DNA of 64,000 bases, from assembly GCA_002347685.1 (NCBI GenBank), contig DDWS01000013.1, positions 99,343-163,342 of the forward strand. Direction: 5' to 3'. Below are positions 44,626-52,277 of the stretch, piece after piece. The notes under the pieces were generated by a model that had not been told where the DNA came from, did no database searches, and worked only from the letters and a program-made list of their open reading frames with translations. Source of the stretch: Syntrophaceae bacterium UBA2280. Its GTDB lineage: Bacteria; Desulfobacterota; Syntrophia; Syntrophales; Smithellaceae. Numbering within the stretch: the stretch's first letter is position 1; each line of letters begins with the position of its first letter. The position numbers and the translations under genes were made by a program.

Positions 44626-45342
44626 TCAGCGGACTTTTCTGGAACGAATAATCAGGCCGTTGCCGCCCATCAGGACTTTCCAGGAATTGCTCTCATTGAG
44701 CCAGTATTTTTTTATTCCTTTTTCCCCTTTGATGATCGTGAAAAGAAAAATGATCAAGGTCATCGGCAGCAAGAACAACTGATTGTACTTTATTTTTTCA
44801 CTTTCGATGCTTTCAATTTCGAAACCGGCGTAATTGAGCGCCATTTTCAAAAGCGCATAGGGCGGCCGGGAGATATGGCCGTTGTTTTTGTAATCCTTCG
44901 CGTTGTAAGGCTCGACCGGTTCCAGAATACCATAGAAGATGTTGCGCATCCTGGATTCGATATTGGAATAGTTCGGATAGCTCATCATGAACAGCCCGTC
45001 TTTTTTCAGCACGCGGCTAAACTCGCGGAAGGTATGATAGATGTTTTCCGCATGTTCGGGTCCATCGACACAGCAGGCGTAATCGAAAAACCCGTCTTCA
45101 AACGGAAAGCGGCCGTCGAGGTCGCCTTTGACAATGGGAATCTCGGGATTGCAGAATCCTTCCGTTCCGATGTCCGCCGCTTGCACATCGAAACCTTCGT
45201 GATGAAGCATCCAGGATAGACGCCCCGTCCCGGCGGGAAAGTCCAAAACCTTCCCTTTCGGCATCGTTTTCATCCGATCAACGATCTTGAAATGGATTTC
45301 TTTTAATGAAGCAATCTGAAATTCCCGTCCATGAATCAGCAT
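44626..45342 (-). CDS. class I SAM-dependent methyltransferase
   Basis: 238 residues. SAM loop KVLDFPAGTGRLSWMLH, then VQAADIGTEGF, and CCVDGPEHAENIYHTFREFSRVLK. The C-terminal hydrophobic segment (LPMTLIIFLFTIIKG) may anchor it to the membrane. Belongs to the Methyltransf_11 group that often acts on quinones, sugars or lipids; the substrate is not determinable. No close operon partner: 145 nt to the left to the start of the signal-peptide gene, 131 nt to the right to gpmI. Confidence 0.8.
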   Translation of the reverse strand: MLIHGREFQIASLKEIHFKIVDRMKTMPKGKVLDFPAGTGRLSWMLHHEGFDVQAADIGTEGFCNPEIPIVKGDLDGRFPFEDGFFDYACCVDGPEHAENIYHTFREFSRVLKKDGLFMMSYPNYSNIESRMRNIFYGILEPVEPYNAKDYKNNGHISRPPYALLKMALNYAGFEIESIESEKIKYNQLFLLPMTLIIFLFTIIKGEKGIKKYWLNESNSWKVLMGGNGLIIRSRKVR

Positions 45343-45473
45343 AATGATCCTTTAATCTGCAGGAAACCCTTCTTGAGTCCGGTGCGCCGGCTCAAACCGT
45401 TCCCCGTGTTCTTATTCATTTCCTGTTTCCCCGCATAGGCTGCGGGCTCATCTGCAAAAAACTATTCCAAAAG

Positions 45474-47120
45474 TTACGGCTTCCCGACGTGGACCATTTC
45501 GATCAGCGATGGATCATACTCCCGGGGTTTTTCATACCCCAGAAGATTCAACAGGGTTGCCGCCACATTGGAAAGACCTTTTTCTTTGATATCCGCCATC
45601 CGGTATTCGCCCTGATACAGCGGATCGTAGATCATAAAGGGGACCGGATTGATGCTGTGCGCGGTCTTTACCGATTTTGCGCCCTTTTTGTCTATGGTGA
45701 ACATCTCATCGGCATTGCCGTGGTCCGCGGTGATCACGGCAATGCCATCGATCTCTTTGATGCAAGCCATGAGTTCACCTACACACTGATCCACGGTCTC
45801 CACCGCAATCATGGCCGCATCCGTCATGCCGGTATGCCCGACCATGTCCCCGTTGGGAAAATTCAGCCTTCCGAATTTATAATCGCCGCGCTTGAGCAGG
45901 TCGATCACGGTATCCTTGATCTCTTTTGCCTTCATCTTCGGGGCGCGGTCAAACTCAATCCTGTCGGAAGGGATCTCTACATATTGCTCGAGGGATTTAT
46001 CCACATAACCGGAGCGATTGCCGTTCCAGAAATACGTCACATGGCCGAACTTCTGGGTCTCGGATACGGCAAAGGTTTTGACATTTGCCGCGCAAAGGTA
46101 CTCGCTAATGACGTGATCAATCACCGGAGGCTGAACAAGAAAGTGGGGGGGGATATGGGCATCCCCGTCATACTCCATCATTCCCGCGTAAAAGATGTCC
46201 GGAAGAGGTCCCCTGTCGAATTCAGTAAATTCCGTTTCTGTAAACGCCCTGGATATTTCTATGGCCCGGTCTCCCCGGAAGTTGAAAAGGATCACGGCAT
46301 CCCCGTCCTGAATCCTGCCTTTGGGCATGCCGAAATCATCGGTGATCACAAACGCAGGCAGATACTGATCCGTAGCCTTCGGATCTTCCCGGTAGAAGGT
46401 TTCCACGGCCTCCGTTGCGGATGCAAACTTCCTGCCCTCACCCAGGACATGGGTATCCCATCCCCTCTTTACAATATTCCAGTCGGAATTGTACCGGTCC
46501 ATGGTGACCTTCATGCGTCCACCGCCGGAGGCGATGGCGTAATCAAAACCTTTTTCCTTACAGATCTTTTTGAGCTTTTCCTCTGTGGGAATTATATAAT
46601 CCAGTGCCGTGCGCTCCCCCACATCTCTTCCATCGAGAAGGGCATGGACCCTGACCCTGTTGAAATTCAGATCGGCGCACTTATCGATCATAACGAACAA
46701 CTGCTCAATATGCGAATGGACGTTCCCGTCCGATAACAGCCCGATAAAATGGACCGTCCCTCCGTTTTGGGAACGCCTGGCGATGTTCTCCCAGACCCCG
46801 GATTGAAAGATCCTTCCGGTCTTGAGCGCCAAGTTGACCAGACGGGCGCCCTGTTCAAAAACACGACCTGCCCCGATGGCATTGTGCCCGACTTCGCTGT
46901 TTCCCATATCGTCATCCGAGGGCAGCCCAACCGCCGTACCGTGGGCCCTCAACTGCACATATAGATCAGATTTGAACAATTGATCAAGGTTGGGGGTGTC
47001 GGCCATGTAGACGGCATTTGTTTCATCTGCCTTTCCGATGCCGATACCGTCCATGATGATCAGCAGCAGGGGGCCTTTTCTGCCCTGAAAGGATGCTAAT
47101 TTTTCAAGATGTAATGACAT
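45474..47120 (-). CDS. gpmI: 2,3-bisphosphoglycerate-independent phosphoglycerate mutase
   Basis: 548 residues, slightly longer than the usual 510. Alkaline-phosphatase superfamily motifs: LIIMDGIGIGK (Asp24), phosphorylated Ser75 in DMGNSEVGHNAIGAGR, LLDGRDVGERTA, and metal-binding ADHGNADEM near the C-terminus. Interconverts 3- and 2-phosphoglycerate with manganese. Stand-alone; flanked on its upstream side by a repeat-rich intergenic region. Confidence 0.96.
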   Translation of the reverse strand: MSLHLEKLASFQGRKGPLLLIIMDGIGIGKADETNAVYMADTPNLDQLFKSDLYVQLRAHGTAVGLPSDDDMGNSEVGHNAIGAGRVFEQGARLVNLALKTGRIFQSGVWENIARRSQNGGTVHFIGLLSDGNVHSHIEQLFVMIDKCADLNFNRVRVHALLDGRDVGERTALDYIIPTEEKLKKICKEKGFDYAIASGGGRMKVTMDRYNSDWNIVKRGWDTHVLGEGRKFASATEAVETFYREDPKATDQYLPAFVITDDFGMPKGRIQDGDAVILFNFRGDRAIEISRAFTETEFTEFDRGPLPDIFYAGMMEYDGDAHIPPHFLVQPPVIDHVISEYLCAANVKTFAVSETQKFGHVTYFWNGNRSGYVDKSLEQYVEIPSDRIEFDRAPKMKAKEIKDTVIDLLKRGDYKFGRLNFPNGDMVGHTGMTDAAMIAVETVDQCVGELMACIKEIDGIAVITADHGNADEMFTIDKKGAKSVKTAHSINPVPFMIYDPLYQGEYRMADIKEKGLSNVAATLLNLLGYEKPREYDPSLIEMVHVGKP

Positions 47121-47131
47121 TGAACGAATCC

Positions 47132-47292
47132 TTTTATTAGTCTATTAGCCTATTAGACTGTAGGCTGTTAGACTGTAGGCTGTTAGGTTAAGAGGTGCGG
47201 CGTATAAAGCGCCGTCATCCGTAAAAAAGAATAAAGCCGGAGGCCACAAAGCAGCCCTAATAGCCTACAGCCTACAGCCAAATAGCCTATTT
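47132..47292. repeat. TAGGCTA-type repeat cluster, left of the crotonase gene
   Basis: Contains TAGCCTATTAG, then two copies of CTGTAGGCTGTTAG in tandem, and about 80 nt later the inverse form CCTAATAGCCTACAGCCTAC. The two halves form an imperfect inverted repeat. The right end extends into the crotonase gene: its TAG stop (47287-47289) is part of a TAGGCTA unit on the minus strand. Confidence 0.8.
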
Positions 47293-48069
47293 ACCTATGA
47301 ACGCAGGTTTTCGTTTTTCCAGAAACGCCTTCATGCCTTCTTTCTGATCCTGCGTGCTGAAGCACTGCGAAATCGCGCCAAGTTCAAGCTTTACCGCGTT
47401 ATCGAGGGACATGTCAAATCCGTAATTGATACTGTTTTTTGCCATCTTCAAAGCAAAACCCGGAAGGGTGGTGAACTTCCCGGCCATCTTTCCTGCTTCT
47501 TCCATAAGCTGCGCCAGCGGGACCACTTTATTGACCAGACCGATCTCATAGGCCCGCTGCGCGCTGATCTGGCCGCCACCCAAAATCAGCTCCTTGGCAA
47601 TGCCCATGCCCACCAGTCGCGGCAGCCTCTGTGTACCGCCCCATCCGGGCAGAATGCCAATGAGAATTTCCGGCTGACCGAACATGGCATTTTCCGCTGC
47701 AATCCGGATGTCGCAGGCCAGCGCGATTTCCGTGCCGCCGCCCAGCGCGAAACCGTTTACGGCGGCAATCGACGGTTTCCCCATCGTTTCGAGGAAACGC
47801 AGGGTTTCCTGACCCAACTCCATGAGCTTCATGATATCCACCGGCGTCGCATTCTGCATCTGTGAAATATCCGCGCCCGCCACAAATGCCTTTTCCCCGG
47901 CCCCCGTCAGAACGAGCACTTTCACCGCGTCATCCCGATCGCAGACTTTAAGCGCATCCGCCAGTTCGGACATCACTTCATAACTCATCGCGTTTAAAAC
48001 TTTAGGGCGGTTGAACGTAATCCGGGCGATCCCTTCACTGATTTCCAATAAAATATTCTTATAATCCAT
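47287..48069 (-). CDS. enoyl-CoA hydratase/crotonase-type protein
   Basis: 260 residues, full length. Oxyanion-hole segment AFVAGADISQM, catalytic Glu114 in NGFALGGGTEIALACD and Glu134 in GQPEILIGILPGWGGTQRLPRLVG. This two-Glu arrangement is that of true enoyl-CoA hydratases (crotonyl-CoA to 3-hydroxybutyryl-CoA). It would act in beta-oxidation or butyrate-type metabolism, in line with EtfAB and the oxidoreductase next door. It lies 97 nt left of that gene but the terminator at 48096-48126 separates the two units. Confidence 0.92.
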   Translation of the reverse strand: MDYKNILLEISEGIARITFNRPKVLNAMSYEVMSELADALKVCDRDDAVKVLVLTGAGEKAFVAGADISQMQNATPVDIMKLMELGQETLRFLETMGKPSIAAVNGFALGGGTEIALACDIRIAAENAMFGQPEILIGILPGWGGTQRLPRLVGMGIAKELILGGGQISAQRAYEIGLVNKVVPLAQLMEEAGKMAGKFTTLPGFALKMAKNSINYGFDMSLDNAVKLELGAISQCFSTQDQKEGMKAFLEKRKPAFIGK

Positions 48070-48089
48070 TTTATTCTCCTGTTGTGCTT

Positions 48090-48126
48090 ATGAAAAAGCC
48101 CCTTGTCCGGCAAGGACAAGGGGCTT
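48090..48126 (-). terminator. intrinsic terminator after the EtfAB:quinone oxidoreductase gene
   Basis: A 13-bp perfect stem (AAGCCCCTTGTCC at 48096-48108, GGACAAGGGGCTT at 48114-48126) followed by T's on the minus strand. It lies downstream of the oxidoreductase stop at 48166 and upstream of the crotonase start. Confidence 0.9.
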
Positions 48127-48165
48127 CAATCAATAGCCTATAGCCTATTGCCTATAGCCTGTTTT
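48127..48165. repeat. TAGCCTA repeat array right of the crotonase gene
   Basis: AATAGCCTATAGCCTATTG then CCTATAGCCTG: four near-tandem units of the same heptamer as in 47132-47292. It sits between the oxidoreductase stop codon and its terminator hairpin. Confidence 0.8.
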
Positions 48166-50280
48166 TTATACCGCACAAGTGTCCACGGGCGGCTTGATTT
48201 CTTCCTTGCCCATAGCCTTGACGACCAGTTCGGCAAGATCCCAGGTCTGCATCGACTCGGTCATCTGGTTATCCTTGATCCCGTCGGCCATCATAGTCAG
48301 ACAGAACGGGCAGCCCACGGCAATCGTGTCGGCCTTGACATCCATCGCCTGCTTCGTACGCGTGTTATTGATGCGATCTCCGATATCTTCTTCCATCCAC
48401 ATTCTCGCACCACCTGCGCCACAGCAGAAGCTCTTGTCGAGGGTTCTCTCCATTTCGACAACTTCTATGCCGCGGATGGCCTTCAAAATCTGACGCGGTG
48501 CGTCATAGATTTTGTTGTAGCGGCCCAGGAAGCATGAATCGTGATACACAAACCTGCCCTTCAACGCTTCCGGCAGCTTGATTTTGCCGTCGGCGATGAG
48601 CTTCGCGATAATCTCGGTGTGGTGATACACTTCGTAATTTCCGCCGAAATTGGGGTAATCTTTTTTCATCGCGTTAAAACCGTGCGGACAGATGGCGATG
48701 ATCTTCTTCACGCCGTATCCGTTCATCGTGTCAATATTGGCCTGAGCCAGCGCCTGGAAAAGGTACTCGTTACCAGCACGCATGGCGGAATCACCGCAGC
48801 AGCCTTCCTCGTTACCCAGGATACCGAAGCTGACACCCGCTTCCTGCAGAATCTTCGCAAACGCGACGGAAATTTTCTTGCCGCGATCGTCAAACGAACC
48901 GGAACAGCCGACGTAGAACAGATATTCCACGTTGGGATCTTCGGCCAGTGTCTTGACACCCATCTCTTTGGCCCAGTCGCCGCGAAGATGCGCACCCACA
49001 CCCCAGGGATTGGAATTGTTCTCCATGTTGCGGCAGGTCAACTGAAGCTCAGGAGCAAAATCCGCTTCGGTCAGAACCTTGTAGCGTCGCATGTCAATAA
49101 TTTTCGGCACATGTTCGATGGACGAGGAACAATGTTCCATACAATACATACAATTGGTGCAAGCCCACAGTTCATGCAGATCGACCACTTCGCCGACCAG
49201 CGCTTTCCCGCCTTCTTCTTCGGTCGGTACCTCGCCTGCTTTAGCGGCTTTTACCGCGGCGGGGGCCTTTTCCAGCCAGAAGGTTTTAATGTCCTGAACC
49301 AGCTTCTTGGGCGACAGGGGCTTGCCGGTCAGATAGGCCGGGCAGCCGTCCTGACAGCGACCGCAGCGAGTGCAGGCGTCAGAATCAAAGATCTGCTTCC
49401 AGGTGAATTCCTCGAGTTTGCCGACACCGAATGCCTCGGCGTTTTCAAAATCACGGATTGGTTCAATGTAACCGGTCGGCTTATGGGACTGGAGGAAATG
49501 ATTCGCGGGTGTCGTAATCATATGCAACAGACGCGAATAGGGAATGTAGGCGATGAAACCGAGCGCCAGAATGGCATGCACCCACCAACTCGCCAGATGC
49601 AGTGTGCGGGCGGTATCCAACTCGACGCCTGTAAACGTCTTGGCCAATAGCCAGCCCACAAACGACCAGTATTCCCAGGGCGGATTGGTCACGTGAATAC
49701 GAAGAGCCTCGACAATGAAGCCGGTTACAATGATGGCGCCGATGAGCAGCAGAACAATCACGTCGTCCGGCGTGGTGTCCATCTTGCCCTTATAGCCCAG
49801 ACGATCGGGTTTTGTGACGAAGCGGCGGTCGAGCGCCATGATCACACCGACCAGCACGAACAATCCGAAGAGATCCAACAGGAAAGAAAAGCCTAAATAA
49901 AAATTGCCTTTGAGAAATGTCCAGCCGAACAGGGGTTCCGTGACATGGTGCTGACCTGCGTCAAAAGCGGCGCCGAAAATCAAAACAAAAAAGCCGAAAA
50001 AGATCAGGCCATGCATGATGCCGGGATAAAGGTCACGCCAGGTCTTCACCTGCAACAACCCTTCAAGAATGACGGCTTTCACTCGTTCGCCCATATTGTC
50101 TAAACGCATTTCCGGCTTGCCCATGGCTTTCCACATCTGCCAGCGGCGGTAGACACCATAGCCGAAAATGGCCATCGCGACCGCCGTAAGTGCGAAAAGT
50201 AGGATCTCAAACGCCGGCAGAGGAATGTTCCAGAAAACCTCTCGACCTTCCATACCTACATAAAATTCATGTTCTTTCAT
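48166..50280 (-). CDS. EtfAB:quinone oxidoreductase (DUF224/HdrD-like FeS membrane protein)
   Basis: 704 residues. The first 280 residues have about five or six helices of the NarI-like cytochrome b domain. Then two 4Fe4S ferredoxin motifs at about residue 300 and 380 (CTRCGRCQDGCP; CTNCMYCMEHC). Two CCG domains follow (NEEGCCGDSAMRAG and KSFCCGAGGARMWM) binding a special FeS cluster. Proteins of this layout take electrons from EtfAB to the membrane quinone pool during acyl-CoA oxidation. etfA and etfB follow upstream in the same direction but behind their own terminator, so expression can be separate. Key for syntrophic fatty- or benzoate-type metabolism. Confidence 0.93.
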   Translation of the reverse strand: MKEHEFYVGMEGREVFWNIPLPAFEILLFALTAVAMAIFGYGVYRRWQMWKAMGKPEMRLDNMGERVKAVILEGLLQVKTWRDLYPGIMHGLIFFGFFVLIFGAAFDAGQHHVTEPLFGWTFLKGNFYLGFSFLLDLFGLFVLVGVIMALDRRFVTKPDRLGYKGKMDTTPDDVIVLLLIGAIIVTGFIVEALRIHVTNPPWEYWSFVGWLLAKTFTGVELDTARTLHLASWWVHAILALGFIAYIPYSRLLHMITTPANHFLQSHKPTGYIEPIRDFENAEAFGVGKLEEFTWKQIFDSDACTRCGRCQDGCPAYLTGKPLSPKKLVQDIKTFWLEKAPAAVKAAKAGEVPTEEEGGKALVGEVVDLHELWACTNCMYCMEHCSSSIEHVPKIIDMRRYKVLTEADFAPELQLTCRNMENNSNPWGVGAHLRGDWAKEMGVKTLAEDPNVEYLFYVGCSGSFDDRGKKISVAFAKILQEAGVSFGILGNEEGCCGDSAMRAGNEYLFQALAQANIDTMNGYGVKKIIAICPHGFNAMKKDYPNFGGNYEVYHHTEIIAKLIADGKIKLPEALKGRFVYHDSCFLGRYNKIYDAPRQILKAIRGIEVVEMERTLDKSFCCGAGGARMWMEEDIGDRINNTRTKQAMDVKADTIAVGCPFCLTMMADGIKDNQMTESMQTWDLAELVVKAMGKEEIKPPVDTCAV

Positions 50281-50334
50281 TGATCCTCCAACTTATATTG
50301 AGGGCTGCTTTGTTTCTTTTCGAATATGAGCTCT

Positions 50335-50378
50335 TCAAAAAAAAGGTCTTTGCCCCGCATCACGGGGCAAAGACCTTT
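50335..50378 (-). terminator. intrinsic terminator after etfA
   Basis: A 16-bp perfect stem (AAAGGTCTTTGCCCCG at 50342-50357 with its complement at 50363-50378), CATCA loop and a run of T on the minus strand. It closes the etfB-etfA unit 7 nt after the etfA stop. Confidence 0.92.
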
Positions 50379-50384
50379 GGTTTT

Positions 50385-51362
50385 TTAAGCAACCAGTTTT
50401 TTGCAAACGGCTGTCAGTTCGGGAATGACCTTGAACAGATCGTCAACCACACCGTAATCCGCTTTCGTGAAGATGGGGGCTTCCGCATCCTTGTTGATCG
50501 CGACAATGCATTTAGATGAGCTCATGCCGGCCAGGTGCTGAATCGCGCCGGAAATGCCGCAGGCGATATAGAGGTTCGGAGAGACAACCTTACCGGTCTG
50601 TCCGACCTGATCTTTCTGAGCCTTCCATCCGGCATCCACTGCCGCACGGGATGCGCCAACCGTACCTTTGAGCACGTCAGCCAGTTCGTCCAGAATCGCA
50701 AATCCTTCAGGGCCTTTCATGCCGCGGCCGCCGGAAACAATCACTGTGGCTTCCGTCAGGTCGACTTTGCCGCTGGTGTCTTTCTGCACTTCCAGGACCT
50801 TGCTCTTGATCGAAGCCGCATCAATGGCCACATCGACCTTCACCACTGCACCGGCTTTGGCGTTTTCAGCCGCCGGAAACACATTGGGACGCAGCGAGGC
50901 CATCTGCGGGTTCGCAGCTACCACGACTTCGCCATAACACTTTCCTGCATACATCGGACGGGTTGCAACCAGCTTGCCGCCGTCAATCTTTACGTCCGTG
51001 CAATCGGTCGCCAGACCGGTCGCCAGTTTCGCTGCGACTCGCGAGGACAGATCCTTGCCCTGAACCGACGCGCCCAGAAGCAGAATCGACGGATCGTTTT
51101 CTTTCACAATCTTCGCGACGACTTCCGCATGGGCTTCCGTAACATAGGGCTCCAGCGCTGCGTTGTCACCAACGAATACTTTATCCACACCGTATTTGCC
51201 AAGCTCTACGGCCAGACCTTCAATTCCTGAACCCAGTAGAATGGCGCTGACTTCATCGCCGGACTGATCAGCCAGCTTGCGGGCTGTCGAAGCCAGCTCC
51301 AGGCTGATCTTTCTGAGCGCGCCGTCCCGCTGTTCTGCAACTATCATGACTCCTTTTGCCAT
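50385..51362 (-). CDS. etfA: electron transfer flavoprotein alpha subunit
   Basis: 325 residues. N-terminal MIVAEQRDGALRKISLELAS, then the FAD-binding C-terminal domain with SGGRGMKGPEGF, SRAAVDAGW, GQTGKVVSPNLYIACGISGAIQHLAGMSSSK (split here for length: GQTGKVVSPNLYIACG and AIQHLAGM) and AINKDAEAPIF. It binds FAD and pairs with EtfB to carry electrons from acyl-CoA dehydrogenases. Twenty-one nt downstream of etfB. No acyl-CoA dehydrogenase gene is present in the window. Confidence 0.96.
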   Translation of the reverse strand: MAKGVMIVAEQRDGALRKISLELASTARKLADQSGDEVSAILLGSGIEGLAVELGKYGVDKVFVGDNAALEPYVTEAHAEVVAKIVKENDPSILLLGASVQGKDLSSRVAAKLATGLATDCTDVKIDGGKLVATRPMYAGKCYGEVVVAANPQMASLRPNVFPAAENAKAGAVVKVDVAIDAASIKSKVLEVQKDTSGKVDLTEATVIVSGGRGMKGPEGFAILDELADVLKGTVGASRAAVDAGWKAQKDQVGQTGKVVSPNLYIACGISGAIQHLAGMSSSKCIVAINKDAEAPIFTKADYGVVDDLFKVIPELTAVCKKLVA

Positions 51363-51383
51363 TTTTAAATCCTCCGCTTTTCT

Positions 51384-52154
51384 TTAAATAGCTTTTGCTT
51401 CTTCTCTGAGTAACCGGCCTAATTCAGCCGCCTTTTGCGCGGGCTCATCTCCACAGATGATCTTTCCGGGAGGTCTGGCCGGAGGCGGAATGGTTTTGGC
51501 GACTTTGGCTTTCGCGTCGGTTGCAATACCCAGCGCGGCGGCATCTTTCACATCGACCGGTTTCTTCTTTGCCTTCATGATGCCGGGCAGAGATGCGTAA
51601 CGCGGTTCATTGAGACCTTTCTGCGCCGTCACGACACAGGGCAGTACCGTTTCAACCGACAGCTGAGCGCCTTCAATCGGGCGAATCACTTTCACCGTGG
51701 AACCGGTGTATTCGAGTTTGGTGACCAGGGTCAGCTGAGGCAGTCCGAGGGCTTCCGCCAGCATCGAACCCACCTGGCCTGCGTCATCATCGATGGCGCG
51801 CTGGCCGCATAAAATAATGTCATGGGGCAGGGTTTTGATCACAGCGGCAAGAGCATTGGCCACAACAAACGCATCCGCACCGTCAAAAACGGGGTCGCAG
51901 ATGTGGACGCCCTTATCGGCGCCCATTGCCAGAGCCGTACGGATGGTTTCCATGGCTCTCGCGGGGCCGACAGAAACGACCGTCACTTCGCCGCCGTTCT
52001 TCTCTTTGAGTTTCAATGCCTCTTCCACGCCATACTCGTCATAGGGATTCATCACCCATTTGATCTGGCCTTCTTCGATACCTGAACCGTCAGCTTTGAC
52101 TTTGATCTGAGCCTCGGTATCCGGCACTTGCTTCACGCATGCAATAATATTCAC
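51384..52154 (-). CDS. etfB: electron transfer flavoprotein beta subunit
   Basis: 256 residues from the GTG at 52154, preceded by AAGGAGG with 8-nt spacing; the frame is open upstream without similarity. NIIACVKQVPDTEAQIKV is the EtfB start, followed by NPYDEYGVEEAL and the AMP/adenine-binding region ILCGQRAIDDDAGQVG. The tail GRLLREEAKAI is a little longer than in classical EtfB. Forms the EtfAB heterodimer that feeds the oxidoreductase at 48166. Whether it can bifurcate cannot be decided by eye. Confidence 0.96.
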   Translation of the reverse strand: MNIIACVKQVPDTEAQIKVKADGSGIEEGQIKWVMNPYDEYGVEEALKLKEKNGGEVTVVSVGPARAMETIRTALAMGADKGVHICDPVFDGADAFVVANALAAVIKTLPHDIILCGQRAIDDDAGQVGSMLAEALGLPQLTLVTKLEYTGSTVKVIRPIEGAQLSVETVLPCVVTAQKGLNEPRYASLPGIMKAKKKPVDVKDAAALGIATDAKAKVAKTIPPPARPPGKIICGDEPAQKAAELGRLLREEAKAI

Positions 52155-52230
52155 TGTTAAAACCTCCTTCTCCTGCGCGTCGCACAATCGGGGCGATTCG
52201 CGCATTAAAATTGTCTTGCAAATTTCGTTT

Positions 52231-52268
52231 TATTAAAACGCCCGATTCTCTCGAAAGAGAACCGGGCG
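52231..52268 (-). terminator. intrinsic terminator after acs
   Basis: CGCCCG (52239-52244) pairs with CGGGCG (52263-52268), continued by TTCTC with GAGAA after one mismatch; a T-rich stretch follows on the minus strand. It separates acs from etfB. Confidence 0.82.
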
Positions 52269-52277
52269 CTGATACTG

